Origin: Alphaproteobacteria bacterium
GTDB taxonomy: Bacteria; Pseudomonadota; Alphaproteobacteria; Micropepsales; Micropepsaceae
Assembly (NCBI GenBank): GCA_017308375.1
Contig: JAFKEW010000068.1
Location: 78,833 to 142,832 of the forward strand
Reading direction: 5' to 3'
DNA length: 64,000 bases
Part shown: positions 1-8,475 of the stretch, one piece after another
How positions within the stretch are numbered: the stretch's first letter is position 1
How the letters are laid out: every line of letters begins with the position of its first letter
Notes under the pieces: model-generated
The model's input: only the letters and a program-made list of their open reading frames with translations
The model's database searches: none
What the model was told of the DNA's origin: nothing
Position numbers and translations under genes: made by a program

Positions 1-829
1 GCGGATTGGTCAGCACGATGTCCACGCGATCGCTTTGCGTGTAGCTGATGTAGGGCCGCGCCAGCGTGTTGTCGTGGCGCACGAAGCTCGGGTCCTCGAT
101 GCCGTGCAACAGCATGTTGGTGACGCAGAGCATGTGCGGCAGCTGCTTCTTCTCCACCGCCCGCAAGGCGCCTTGCATCTTTGCTTCGTCTTCGGGCCGC
201 TTCACATAACGCTTGCGCATGTGATTGATGGCGCCGGTCAGGAAGCCGCCGGTGCCGCAGGCGGGATCGAGCAGGATTTCGCCGGGCTTCGGATCGATCA
301 TCTGCGTCATGAAGGCGGTGACGGCGCGCGGCGTATAGTATTCGCCGGCGTTGCCGGCCGATTGCAGGTCGTTCAGGAGTTGCTCGTAGAACTCGCCGAA
401 GTCGCGGCGCTCCTTGAGGTCATTGAAATCCACCTCGTTGATGCGGTTGATGACCTGCCGCATCAATTGCCCGGACTTCATGTAGTTGTAGGCGTCCTCG
501 AACACGTCGCGCACCACGCGGCGGCGGTCTCCCGGCTTGTTCGAGACAGCGAGGTTCTTCAGCGCCGGAAACAATTCGTCATTGACGAAATCGAGCAAAG
601 GCTGCCCGGTAATACCTTCCGGGTCGGCCGCCCAGCTGCGCCACTGATATTTCTTCGGGATCGGCGAGCGGTAGCCGTCCTTGGTGAGTTCCAGCTCCTG
701 ATCCTGATCGTCGATGATCTTGAGGAAGAACATCCAGCACAATTGGCTGATGCGCTGGGCGTCGCCATCGACGCCCACATCCTGGCGCATGATGTCCTGA
801 ATGGATTTGACGGTGGTGCGGACGATCAT
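1..829 (-). CDS. hsdM: Type I restriction-modification DNA methyltransferase subunit (HsdM), partial
   Basis: The gene runs off the left edge, so only the first 276 codons are seen. The N-terminal helical domain of HsdM is present (start MIVRTTVKSIQDIMRQDVG), followed by the SAM-binding motif I (LLDPACGTGGF) and, at the very edge, the N6-adenine methylase motif IV (DIVLTNPP). HsdM methylates the recognition sequence as an M2S complex and is the core of the M2S1R2 restriction complex. Its ATG lies three bases after the hsdR TGA, so translation is probably coupled. The specificity subunit HsdS is not in the window and probably lies to the left. The family call is secure; the C-terminal part cannot be judged. 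Confidence 0.9.
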   Translation of the reverse strand, partial: MIVRTTVKSIQDIMRQDVGVDGDAQRISQLCWMFFLKIIDDQDQELELTKDGYRSPIPKKYQWRSWAADPEGITGQPLLDFVNDELFPALKNLAVSNKPGDRRRVVRDVFEDAYNYMKSGQLMRQVINRINEVDFNDLKERRDFGEFYEQLLNDLQSAGNAGEYYTPRAVTAFMTQMIDPKPGEILLDPACGTGGFLTGAINHMRKRYVKRPEDEAKMQGALRAVEKKQLPHMLCVTNMLLHGIEDPSFVRHDNTLARPYISYTQSDRVDIVLTNP

Positions 830-832
830 CGG

Positions 833-3280
833 TCAGGCGGTCTCCTGATAAAGCGCGGATTGCATTTCGTGAACAGCGGCGACGAATTGCTCCTTGCCGC
901 CGAATGCCTTGATGAGCTGCACCGGCGTGCCGAGCGAGCTTAATGGCGGAATTTTGAGCACATTGGCATCATCGAGATTGAGCACGCCCTCGTCCGCATA
1001 TTTGGTGAGCAGGGCATCGAGCACGGCGCGAGCCTGCCCGCCGTATTTGGCGAACACATCACGCTTCTTGACGTTCTCGGCACGCTCTCGGCGCGTCAAC
1101 GGCTTCTTGTCGAAAGCCACATGGCAAATGAGGTCAAACGGGTCGAGGTTCTTACCCAGCTCTTCGGCGATCGGGTCGAGCGGCAAGCCTTCGGCTTCCA
1201 GTTCCTCGATGATCGCCTGCTTGCGGTCCGCCGCTTTCCAGCGCTTGAGGAAATCGTCGAGGCTGGCGAAGCGGCTCTTGAGCGCCTTCTTGGTGAAGTC
1301 GCGCAAGGATTCGGTGACGAGCTTGCCGTGCTCGTCGAGATATTCGACGCGCTCGGCGACGATGGTCGCGCCGACGCCATCGACATAGATTTTCTTCTGC
1401 GGCCCGCCGCCGGGCGGCAGCGGCAAGCCCGGCTGATCGACGATGGTCTCGTCGGCGCCGGGCGTCTCGGGCAGCGGCGCGCCCTCCTCGTCGGTCGGCA
1501 GCGCATCGTCGGGTGGCGCGATCGGATCGTTTTCGCCCGGCTCGTAAATCTGCACCGGTTCGCCGTCGAAGGCCGGATCGGCGAAATGGGTCGTGGCGCC
1601 GCGGAAGTCGATCAACGTGAAATAGAACTTATGCGTGTCCTCATGCACGCGCGTGCCGCGGCCGACAATCTGCTTGAACTCGGTCATCGAGTTCACTTCG
1701 CGGTCGAGCGCGATCACGCGGCAGGTCTGCACGTCCACGCCTGTGGAAAGCAGCCGGGAGGTGGTGACGATGATCGGATAGGGGGTGTAGGGGTCGATGA
1801 AATTGTCGAGTTCGGCCTGGCCCTCGGCATCGCTCCCGGTGATGCGCATGACATAGCGGTGGTTCTCCGCCACCAGATCGGCGTTCTCGTTGATGAGCGC
1901 CTGGCGCATCCGGGCCGCGTGCTCCTGATCGACACAGAACACGATGCTTTTTTGGAAGCGGTCGCCGCTCTCTTTCAAGAACTCCGTGACCTTTTTGGCA
2001 ACCAGCTTGGTGCGTTCGTCCAGCACTAGCGTGCGGTCGAAATCCTTGGCGTTGTAGATGCGGTCCTCGACCTCCTCGCCATCGCGGTCGAGCTGGCCCT
2101 TCTCGGGGCGGTAGCCTTCCACGTCCCGGTCGATATGAACCTTCACCACTTTGTAGGGCGCAAGGAAGCCGTCGCGGATGCCCTGCTTGAGCGAATAGGA
2201 GTAAACCGGCTCGCCGAAATAGGCGATGTTGGAGACGTATTTGGTTTCCTTCGGCGTCGCAGTCATGCCGATCTGCGTCGCGCCCGAAAAATAATCGAGG
2301 ATTTCGCGCCATGCGGAGTCCTCGGCGGCGCTACCGCGGTGGCACTCGTCGATCACGATCAGGTCGAAGAAGCCGGGCGAGAACTCACGGAACAGCTTTT
2401 GCCGTTCCTCCGGGCCGGTGATCGCCTGATAGAGCCCGAGATAGATTTCGTAAGCCGTGTCGATGCGCCGCCGGGTGTCGAGCGCGGTGGTAATGTCGAT
2501 GCTGGTGCCGTCGTCCCGTTCGATGGTCTTCGATCGGGTCGAGAGCTTCGCCATCGTGCCGCCGAACGGCCGGAAGTCGTTGACCATGGTCTGGTCGATC
2601 AGCACGTTGCGGTCGGCGAGATAGAGAACCCGCTTGGCGCGGCCCGCCTTCCACAGCCGCCAGATGATCTGGAAGGCGGTGTAGGTCTTGCCGGTGCCGG
2701 TCGCCATGACGAGCAGCACGCGGTTGCGGCCCTTGGCGATCGCCTCGATCGCGGCGTTGACGGCGTTGACCTGATAATAGCGCGGCGCCTTGTCGCCGCC
2801 GTCACCGTAGTAGTCCTGAAGCACCACCTGCTCGGCCTGCGCGTCGAGGCCCTTCCAGGCCCGATAGCGCGCCCACAGATCGGCCGGCGAGGGGAAGCCG
2901 TCGAGGCCAAGATTCGCTTCCCGCGGATTGCTGGTGCCGGTGCGGTCGTGGAACAGGAAGCCGTCGCCGTTCGAGGAGAACACGAAGGGGATGTCGAGCG
3001 TGGCGGCGTAGTCGAGCGCCTGCTGCATCCCGTCGCCCACATTATGGGAATTGTCCTTGGCCTCGATCAGGGCGAGCGGGATGTTCGGCTTGTAATAGAG
3101 GATGTAGTCGGCGCGTTTGGCCTGGCCGCGCGTGACCAGCTTGCCGCGCACGATGATCCGGCCCTTGGTGAAGCCGACCTCCTCGCGAATTTGCAGCATC
3201 TCGTCCCACCCGGCCTGACGCAGGGCGGGCGTGATGAACTTGGTGCAAATGTCGCGTTCGCTAAGCCCCCGTTTGTCCAT
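833..3280 (-). CDS. hsdR: Type I restriction endonuclease subunit R (HsdR, EcoEI-like)
   Basis: 815 aa. HsdR is the ATP-dependent translocase and nuclease of a type I restriction system. An N-terminal nuclease core is visible (D58 and E73-A-K75 in ADYILYYKPNIPLALIEAKD). The SF2 motor follows: Walker A MATGTGKT near residue 192, DECH near 311, TATPKE near 341, and motif VI QIVGRGTR. The C-terminal region fits the EcoEI type. The ATG at 3280 is chosen because the 41 codons before it look non-coding and the homologous fold starts at MDKRGLSERDICTKF. All key motifs are intact, so the motor should work if HsdS is present. The gene order R then M differs from the common M-S-R order. Confidence 0.92.
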   Translation of the reverse strand: MDKRGLSERDICTKFITPALRQAGWDEMLQIREEVGFTKGRIIVRGKLVTRGQAKRADYILYYKPNIPLALIEAKDNSHNVGDGMQQALDYAATLDIPFVFSSNGDGFLFHDRTGTSNPREANLGLDGFPSPADLWARYRAWKGLDAQAEQVVLQDYYGDGGDKAPRYYQVNAVNAAIEAIAKGRNRVLLVMATGTGKTYTAFQIIWRLWKAGRAKRVLYLADRNVLIDQTMVNDFRPFGGTMAKLSTRSKTIERDDGTSIDITTALDTRRRIDTAYEIYLGLYQAITGPEERQKLFREFSPGFFDLIVIDECHRGSAAEDSAWREILDYFSGATQIGMTATPKETKYVSNIAYFGEPVYSYSLKQGIRDGFLAPYKVVKVHIDRDVEGYRPEKGQLDRDGEEVEDRIYNAKDFDRTLVLDERTKLVAKKVTEFLKESGDRFQKSIVFCVDQEHAARMRQALINENADLVAENHRYVMRITGSDAEGQAELDNFIDPYTPYPIIVTTSRLLSTGVDVQTCRVIALDREVNSMTEFKQIVGRGTRVHEDTHKFYFTLIDFRGATTHFADPAFDGEPVQIYEPGENDPIAPPDDALPTDEEGAPLPETPGADETIVDQPGLPLPPGGGPQKKIYVDGVGATIVAERVEYLDEHGKLVTESLRDFTKKALKSRFASLDDFLKRWKAADRKQAIIEELEAEGLPLDPIAEELGKNLDPFDLICHVAFDKKPLTRRERAENVKKRDVFAKYGGQARAVLDALLTKYADEGVLNLDDANVLKIPPLSSLGTPVQLIKAFGGKEQFVAAVHEMQSALYQETA

Positions 3281-3341
3281 ACCCCCGCACGCGAATCTTT
3301 GGGTTTCCACAATCTGAGCAACTATAGCCGCGAGTTGGGCC

Positions 3342-3374
3342 GGTGCGCACCCCGGTGCGCGAGGGTGCGCACCC
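3342..3374. repeat. Triple GTGCGC palindromic repeat upstream of hsdR
   Basis: Three copies of a GGTGCGCACC-like palindrome lie in 33 bp (3342-3351, 3353-3361, 3363-3374). They sit in the 192-bp space between the hsdR start and the gene ending at 3473. They could be protein-binding half-sites or hairpins in the hsd leader. No convincing -35/-10 pair was found next to them. Confidence 0.5.
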
Positions 3375-3472
3375 GAAATCCGGCTCAATCCCTGGAAAAA
3401 CACCGAGCCTTTGCCGCCCGCATAGGCGGATCGCCGGAAAGAACCTAAGGCCGCCCCCGGTTGCCCGAGGAT

Positions 3473-3730
3473 TCATTCCGCGTCATCCGCGGCGCCGGCC
3501 AGAGCGCGCATGGCGCGGATGAGGTCCGCAACCTCGCGCCGACTTGCGACCGCCCCGGCGGTGTAGCGGCCGTGCTTGAGCGCGTTCTTATTACCCTTCG
3601 GCGCGCCCGGCGACAGGCCGCCGTGCAGCCGGCAGCGGCCGTTCGCCATCGCTGGCGACCGGCACGGGCTCTCGTTCCGCGTCCGGGCGCCGCAGCGCGG
3701 GCTGCGGTGCATGGGCAATCTGCTTTGCAT
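3473..3730 (-). CDS. Small conserved mobile-element protein with HGG...GAPKGNKNALKHG motif
   Basis: About 85 aa. The protein has a Cys/Arg-rich N-terminus (CGARTRNESPC, RCRLHGG) followed by GAPKGNKNALKHGRYT. This signature recurs in small proteins of alphaproteobacterial phages and integrative elements. The cysteines and histidine (C..C..C.LH) could bind a metal, which is inference. Its 5' part overlaps the 3' end of the upstream gene by about 140 bp in a different frame (122 bp if the ATG at 3712 is used). The start is uncertain among 3763, 3730 and 3712; 3730 keeps the conserved CGA...C segment. The function is unknown. Confidence 0.65.
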   Translation of the reverse strand: MQSRLPMHRSPRCGARTRNESPCRSPAMANGRCRLHGGLSPGAPKGNKNALKHGRYTAGAVASRREVADLIRAMRALAGAADDAE

Positions 3731-4259
3731 GGGGTTGATCCTCCGGTTTCGCTCGATCCCCACCCCCCGCCGGCTCCACCACGCCGACCACCGCCTGGCC
3801 GCCGGAATGGACGTGGACGTGCTCGACCGTCACCTTCTGCTGGCCCTTGCCGCGGTGACGGTTAAGGGCTTCGAGCAGCGTGGCGTAGGTGCGGGAGAGT
3901 TTGTTGGCTTGGGCGAGGTTTTCGCGCCGGCCCTCGAAGGTCTGCTCGCCAATCATGGCGCGGCGGTAGCATTCCATCGCGGCGTTGTGGGCGGCGATCA
4001 GTTGCGCCGCCATCATGCCTTCCAGCTCGTCCTTCGGCGCGATGCCCATCAGCGCGGCGACCGTGGCGCTCAACTGCTTGTCGCGCTCCTCCGCGCTTGA
4101 ATTCTTCACCCAAAGCGCCTGCACCGCTTGATTGGCGAGCGTGTTGTTCCAATGATCCGATTGTGATCCGCCGATGCTTTTCAGTTGGCCCTTTCGATCA
4201 TCGGGATCGTCGGCGACCACGGTTTTCGGCGCATTGGCGGCGGGCTTCTTGGCGCTCAT
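3591..4259 (-). CDS. Conserved hypothetical protein of the mobile element
   Basis: 222 aa. I recognise no catalytic domain. The body (SIGGSQSDHWNNTLANQAVQALWVKN through GQQKVTVEHVHVHSGGQAVVG) looks helical and resembles a protein repeatedly found beside the HGG protein in alphaproteobacterial integrative elements. The C-terminal 45 residues are Pro/Arg/Ala-rich and are encoded by the DNA that also encodes the start of the next gene. The ATG at 4259 is chosen because it overlaps the upstream stop as ATGA; the longer open frame upstream of it is a shadow of the preceding gene. A terminase-small-subunit-like role is conceivable but not shown. Confidence 0.75.
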   Translation of the reverse strand: MSAKKPAANAPKTVVADDPDDRKGQLKSIGGSQSDHWNNTLANQAVQALWVKNSSAEERDKQLSATVAALMGIAPKDELEGMMAAQLIAAHNAAMECYRRAMIGEQTFEGRRENLAQANKLSRTYATLLEALNRHRGKGQQKVTVEHVHVHSGGQAVVGVVEPAGGGDRAKPEDQPHAKQIAHAPQPALRRPDAEREPVPVASDGERPLPAARRPVAGRAEG

Positions 4260-4756
4260 GGCGATGTCCTCATGGAGATTCCAAAGGTTGAAAGGGCGGC
4301 GACCGCTTCGGCCTTCCGGCCGGCGTGCCATGCGTCCCAGCAGCGCGAATGCAGCCAGGCATGACCGCTGCTTTCGATGCCGAACGGCAGGAGCGGATCG
4401 TGCGAATGCTCGGTTTGGCCGCAGCCGACGCAGCGGCCGGGCAACGAGCGCACCGGATTGCGATTGAGCCATTCGACGATACAGCAGGCGAAGGCGCGAG
4501 CTTCGGCTTCATTCTTCGTCAATCCGCGAACCGCCGCGATGCGCGCCCTTTCGCCAAAGAACGTCAGCCAATCAAGCGCGGACCGTTCGTCGCCGACCGG
4601 GCTTAACAGTGCGACGATCTCGGCCTTGTGCCGCGACAGCAGCTCGATCACGGCCGGCGGCGGCGCCGCGGATGCTTCCAGCGTGAGGGCGTCGCCGTCG
4701 ATCCCGAGCCTTAAGCCCGCCTCTCGCGCGGCCTTGAGGGCTTCCGCGGCGCTCAT
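4256..4756 (-). CDS. Hypothetical protein with TubC-like N-terminal segment and Cys/His motif
   Basis: 166 aa. Residues 1-50 (ALKAAREAGLRLGIDGDAL ... LLSRHKAEIVALL) have the pattern of the TubC N-terminal docking-like domain found in many mobile-element proteins. The C-terminal half has CVGCGQTEHSHDPLLP and a WLHSRCWDAWHAGR segment, whose Cys and His residues could form a zinc site. It overlaps both neighbours by 4 bp (ATGA), which implies translational coupling in the replication operon. Its role is unknown. Position next to the replication ATPase suggests an accessory part in element replication, which is inference. Confidence 0.75.
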   Translation of the reverse strand: MSAAEALKAAREAGLRLGIDGDALTLEASAAPPPAVIELLSRHKAEIVALLSPVGDERSALDWLTFFGERARIAAVRGLTKNEAEARAFACCIVEWLNRNPVRSLPGRCVGCGQTEHSHDPLLPFGIESSGHAWLHSRCWDAWHAGRKAEAVAALSTFGISMRTSP

Positions 4757-6714
4757 AGCCGCGCCCTCCAGGCCGGTGTGCCCGTTTCTTCGGACTCGGA
4801 ACGCGGCGGACGATTTGCGTCCGCACCGTCCGCATCGGTCACGGTCTTTGATTTCAACGAGTTGTCGCGGACGATCGATGCTTGGCGCGTGCTTGAACCG
4901 TCCGCTTGATCGCCGACCGTCCGCAGCCCGCCCGAACCGAAGCCGTTGACTGGATTGATCCTAGGCGGCTGCGCAGCCGGTGCGGACGATGCGGACGGTC
5001 GCGCCACTCCGGTTTCTGGCGCGGATGATGGCCCGGCGGTGATGCGGATGATCCGCGTGCGCGCCCGGCCTTCACGCTGGAAGCCGATCTCGATGCCGAT
5101 CTTGCGCAGGAAGGTCGCCGCCCGGCGCAAGCGGCCCGCGAGCGCCCGCGCGCTGTCCGGCCAGGTCTTGGACTTGGAAATGCGCTCGCCCGCCAGTTCG
5201 GCTAGGGCGCCCAGAAGCTCCGAGGCCGTTCCCGTCCATTCCGTCCGTGTCGCCATCAGCGCCCGCACCGCGCCGGCGATCGGATCGGCATCGATCACAC
5301 CTTCCACCGCTTCGTCGCGATTGCCGCAATAAGCCGACCAGAACGTGCCGGCGGGCCATAGCGCTGTCTCGCAGGCCGTCGTCCACAGCGCGAAGTCCGC
5401 CATGCGCGGCAGCTTGTCGAGCCGGGTGTGCGGCAGCATTGCCAGACCCTTCGCCACCGCGTCGAGCAGCGCGCCGAGAATGCGCGGGCGCTCAGCCTCG
5501 AACGCCGCCCACAATTCCTGCTCGGGCCGGCGGCGTTCCTCGGCGATCGCTTCAAGCGTGAGAAAAAGAGCGCGATCAGCGAGGTCGGGCCGCGTCACGA
5601 TGTCCTCGATGCCATTGAGGATCACCGGCCGGGCGGCGTCGAACAGCACTTCATCCTGATCGGAATAGAGTTGGCGAACGGCAAAGCCGCCGCCGGTGGC
5701 GAGCCGGCAAAGCGTATCGGAAATCCAGGCAGGCAGGCCCGACACATTGTCGAAGGCGAGCACATGGCCGTTACTCGCCGCGATAAACAGGTCGCGGTCC
5801 TCGCGCGGCAGCGCGCGCAAAGGCGCGGTGTTTGGATCGAGCAGCGCCCGCAGAATCGCCGAGAAGGTGGACTTCGCCGAGCCCTGTTCGCCCGAGAGCA
5901 CCATCACAGGATAGGGACCGCGATTGCGCAGGCAGGCCAGTGTCCAGGCGATCACCAGCACGAAATCGGCGTCGGAACGGACATTGAGGAACGATCGCAG
6001 CGCTTGCACCGATCCGCCGGGCACCGGCATCGGCAACGCCTGCATCCCGGCAGCGCGACGGAAGCGCACCGGCGGATTATCGATCACCCGCCAGCCGCTC
6101 GCATCGATCTCCACCGCCCGCCATGTCTCGTCGCCGAGGTCGAGATAAAGGCGACCATCGAGCCCGCCGATCCGAATATGAACCGTGCGCTCCGGCGCAT
6201 CGAAATGCGCCTTGGCTTCGATCACGTTGAGCGCGGATTGCAGCGCCTCCGAACTCGGCGCGCCGCCGGTCGCCTCGAAAAAGCGCCGCGCAAGCCAGCG
6301 GCGAAAGCCCTTGGCGCGGATCGGCCAGGTTTCACGGTGGCCGTTGATGTCGAGGTCGGCGAAGCCCGTGCCGTCCGGCGTGTGGAACAGCTCGGCGGAT
6401 TGCGCAAGATCGATCAGGATGTCGGCCTGCGTCGGGCCGCGCCCGCTCGCTTCGCCGCTCTCCTCAGCGATCGCATTGTCGAGCGCCGTCACCCGGCATC
6501 CGACCTTTTTCAATCGCGCCCGCAACGCCTCGAAGGCGGCGCGTTCCTCGCGCTTGAACGCCGCAAGCCGTTCCAGCACGTCCGGCGCGAAAGCGGCGCC
6601 GGGATCGCTGCCCGTCCGTTCGACGAGGCCCTCCAGCGGGTCGCGCACTTCCTCGGCGGCATCGATGGCGGCGCAGATCGGATCGTAATTGCCGCCGGTG
6701 TCCAGGGTGTTCAT
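4753..6714 (-). CDS. Replication-associated P-loop ATPase of the mobile element
   Basis: 653 aa. A P-loop (SGEQGSAKST, about residues 274-283) and a Walker B-like segment (HVLAFDNVSG) lie in the middle. This layout is known from phage and element helicase/ATPase proteins that work with a Toprim primase. The segment SELLGALAELAGERISKSKTWP to RKIGIEI resembles a C-terminal winged-helix region, and the last 90 residues are low-complexity. The ATG at 6714 overlaps the primase stop (ATGA); the open frame continues 744 bp further upstream but is a frame-shifted shadow of the primase gene. It probably unwinds or loads at the element's replication origin. Confidence 0.8.
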   Translation of the reverse strand: MNTLDTGGNYDPICAAIDAAEEVRDPLEGLVERTGSDPGAAFAPDVLERLAAFKREERAAFEALRARLKKVGCRVTALDNAIAEESGEASGRGPTQADILIDLAQSAELFHTPDGTGFADLDINGHRETWPIRAKGFRRWLARRFFEATGGAPSSEALQSALNVIEAKAHFDAPERTVHIRIGGLDGRLYLDLGDETWRAVEIDASGWRVIDNPPVRFRRAAGMQALPMPVPGGSVQALRSFLNVRSDADFVLVIAWTLACLRNRGPYPVMVLSGEQGSAKSTFSAILRALLDPNTAPLRALPREDRDLFIAASNGHVLAFDNVSGLPAWISDTLCRLATGGGFAVRQLYSDQDEVLFDAARPVILNGIEDIVTRPDLADRALFLTLEAIAEERRRPEQELWAAFEAERPRILGALLDAVAKGLAMLPHTRLDKLPRMADFALWTTACETALWPAGTFWSAYCGNRDEAVEGVIDADPIAGAVRALMATRTEWTGTASELLGALAELAGERISKSKTWPDSARALAGRLRRAATFLRKIGIEIGFQREGRARTRIIRITAGPSSAPETGVARPSASSAPAAQPPRINPVNGFGSGGLRTVGDQADGSSTRQASIVRDNSLKSKTVTDADGADANRPPRSESEETGTPAWRARL

Positions 6715-7607
6715 CGCGCGACCTCCTCGATGCGAGGCGCGCGGCGCAGCAGGAGATCGTTGAAGTCCATGCCTTGCGGCGGATGGGCAATGCGGACGCG
6801 CCGGCCTTCCCGCTTCCAGCGCCAAGCGCAATCTCGCGCCGCCGCTTCGCCGGGATCGTCGCCATCGGCGAGCACGATCACGTCGCGAACCTCGCGCGGC
6901 AGGTCGAGGGCGCGAAGCCCTGATGTCGAAAGCGCTGCCCACGCCGGACGGCCGCTTGCCTGCATGGCGGCAAGGCAGGTCTCGATGCCTTCGCCGACCA
7001 TCAGCGCATCGCCGGCCGGTCCAAGCCGCACCGCGCCGCCGCGACACGGGCCGAGCATCATCTTCGCCGGCTCGACCGGCGCTTTCGCGCTTCCGTCGCG
7101 CGCCAGGAACGTGCGGTGAATGCCGACCGGTTTGCCGTCGGCGCCGCGTATCACGATCGCCAGCATCGCGGGCCAGACGCCGCCCGAAGGATGCTTCAGC
7201 CCGATATGGAAGCGGATCGACGGCGGGATAGGAATTGTGAGGCCGCGCGATCGGAGATAGGTCCCAACCGGCGCTCCCTTGGCAGATTGCGCGCCACGCC
7301 AGAGCGCGAGCGCCGCTTCCATTCGGTTGATGGCATCGCAATCGGGTTCGGCTGGCAGGGGTCGATCGGGCTTGCGGGAAAAGCGGGTTGGCCGTCGCGC
7401 GTCCGCGTCCCAGGCGCCGCGCGCGCGAAGCGCGGCTATCACGTCGCGCTGATCGCATCCGGCATGGCAGCGCACGAGCACCTTCCCGTCGCGGGCGTCG
7501 GCGATCGAGAGGCTCGGCGTACGGTCGTCATGCGCCGGACAGCGCGCCATCCACGCGGCGCCGGCCTTACGCCCGCCGAGGGCCTTGGCGATGGCTTCAG
7601 CGGTCAT
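6711..7607 (-). CDS. Toprim-domain primase-like protein with CHC2-type zinc finger
   Basis: 298 aa. A zinc ribbon is seen near the N-terminus (C23-P-A-H26 ... C47-H-A-G-C51), as in DnaG/phage primases. A Toprim fold follows with LMVGEGIETCLAA (acidic motif 1) and VIVLADGDDPGE (DxD motif). Together these are the parts needed to make RNA primers. The ATG at 7607 is preferred over 7688 because the first 27 codons of the longer frame do not look coding. Its start overlaps the upstream small gene by 11 bp and its stop overlaps the ATPase start by 4 bp. Confidence in the family is high; the exact element type is unknown. Confidence 0.85.
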   Translation of the reverse strand: MTAEAIAKALGGRKAGAAWMARCPAHDDRTPSLSIADARDGKVLVRCHAGCDQRDVIAALRARGAWDADARRPTRFSRKPDRPLPAEPDCDAINRMEAALALWRGAQSAKGAPVGTYLRSRGLTIPIPPSIRFHIGLKHPSGGVWPAMLAIVIRGADGKPVGIHRTFLARDGSAKAPVEPAKMMLGPCRGGAVRLGPAGDALMVGEGIETCLAAMQASGRPAWAALSTSGLRALDLPREVRDVIVLADGDDPGEAAARDCAWRWKREGRRVRIAHPPQGMDFNDLLLRRAPRIEEVAR

Positions 7608-7836
7608 GGTGCGCCTCGAAGTCGTTCGATTTGGAGGGCACCTTATTGTCGTTGACCGCGCGCCTTTTGGCGTGTGACCACTCGGCAAGAACCGCGAAGA
7701 AGCCAGTCACGTTTTCGGCGATCTGCCGGGCGTCTTCGTCGGTGAGGTCGCGCCCGATGCGCGGTTGCCAGATTTGCCGAGTGCGGGCGATCTGTTTGCC
7801 CACATCATTGTCGTTTGCAGCATCGAGACGTTTCAT
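7597..7836 (-). CDS. Small hypothetical protein (AANDND motif)
   Basis: 79 aa. It starts MKRLDAANDND and carries another VNDNK near the C-terminus; short ANDN-type tracts are frequent in small alphaproteobacterial proteins. The middle looks helical (LTDEDARQIAENVTGFFAVLAEWS). No function is recognised. It is the fifth gene of the element operon and overlaps the primase start by 11 bp. Confidence 0.65.
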   Translation of the reverse strand: MKRLDAANDNDVGKQIARTRQIWQPRIGRDLTDEDARQIAENVTGFFAVLAEWSHAKRRAVNDNKVPSKSNDFEAHHDR

Positions 7837-7969
7837 CCGAAGACCTCACGGCCGGCTTTCGCCGCTCCGTGCTCCTGGCCTCCGGTCTCGGATTCCCACC
7901 GATGACGCTGGACCTCAAGTGATCTGCATCTGGGCGTCCCCGTCGCAGGGATCGCCGGCCGTCGTCGCC
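7837..7969. other. Intergenic stretch inside the element operon, no feature seen
   Basis: 133 bp between two small genes. No reading frame, hairpin or promoter pair stands out. It may be a remnant of a lost small gene or an internal leader. Confidence 0.4.
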
Positions 7970-8191
7970 TCAGCGAGGCACCTCGTCCTCGGGGATCGTG
8001 AACTTGTGGCTCTTGCCCGCCTCAATCACGAGGTCGCGGCGTTGCCCCTTGCCAATGACGCTGGAGATGGCGCAACGGAAATGCCCGTGCCGAAGACCAT
8101 CGAGAACGATCTGAGCGATCCGATCGAGCGCTTCACGTAGCTGCGGGCCGGTGGTTGCTCCGGGATCGGGTTGCGGAAATCTTTCAACCAT
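7970..8191 (-). CDS. Small hypothetical protein
   Basis: 73 aa. The sequence has a helical N-terminal half (LREALDRIAQIVLDGLRHG) and a beta-like C-terminal half (FRCAISSVIGKGQRRDLVIEAGKSHKFTIP). I do not recognise a named domain. The ATG overlaps the end of the upstream DUF5659 gene by 8 bp, which supports it as a real operon member. Confidence 0.65.
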   Translation of the reverse strand: MVERFPQPDPGATTGPQLREALDRIAQIVLDGLRHGHFRCAISSVIGKGQRRDLVIEAGKSHKFTIPEDEVPR

Positions 8192-8450
8192 TGTGCAGCA
8201 GCCCTTTCATGTCCTTGATGGTGGCGGCGAAGGTCTGCGGGCGAACTGTGGCGGCGTCGCCGTAGAACGCCATCACGTCATCGCGCCGGCTTGGCCGATC
8301 CTTGAAGACGAAGACCTTGCGGCGCCCCTCGGCGCGAAGGTCGAGCAGGTCGTAACCCGCGCAGCGCAGGAAACAGGCGAGATAGAAGTCGCGCGTCTCG
8401 AACGCGGCTCGCCGCCCTTCGTCCGGCCAAATCGCTTGTTCAGTTGACAC
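8184..8450 (-). CDS. DUF5659-like small protein
   Basis: 88 aa. The segment TRDFYLACFLRCAGYDLLDL followed by RRKVFVFKDRPSRRDDVMAFYG matches the pattern of DUF5659 proteins, which occur in mobile elements near primase genes. The biochemical role is unknown. It lies 25 bp after the ImmA-like gene and overlaps the next gene, so it belongs to the same transcript. Confidence 0.75.
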   Translation of the reverse strand: MSTEQAIWPDEGRRAAFETRDFYLACFLRCAGYDLLDLRAEGRRKVFVFKDRPSRRDDVMAFYGDAATVRPQTFAATIKDMKGLLHNG

Positions 8451-8475
8451 TCGACGATCTCCTCAAGAAAAGGGT

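Noticed and set aside
3342..3374. CRISPR-like repeats
   Set aside because: The three units are 9-12 bp, touch each other and have no spacers.
5428..7119. Plus-strand open frame of 563 codons
   Set aside because: It is antisense to the ATPase and primase genes, which have clear motifs. High GC keeps the opposite strand open.
6715..7458. N-terminal extension of the replication ATPase
   Set aside because: The extension is Arg-rich and is read out of frame over the primase gene; the ATGA start at 6714 is better.
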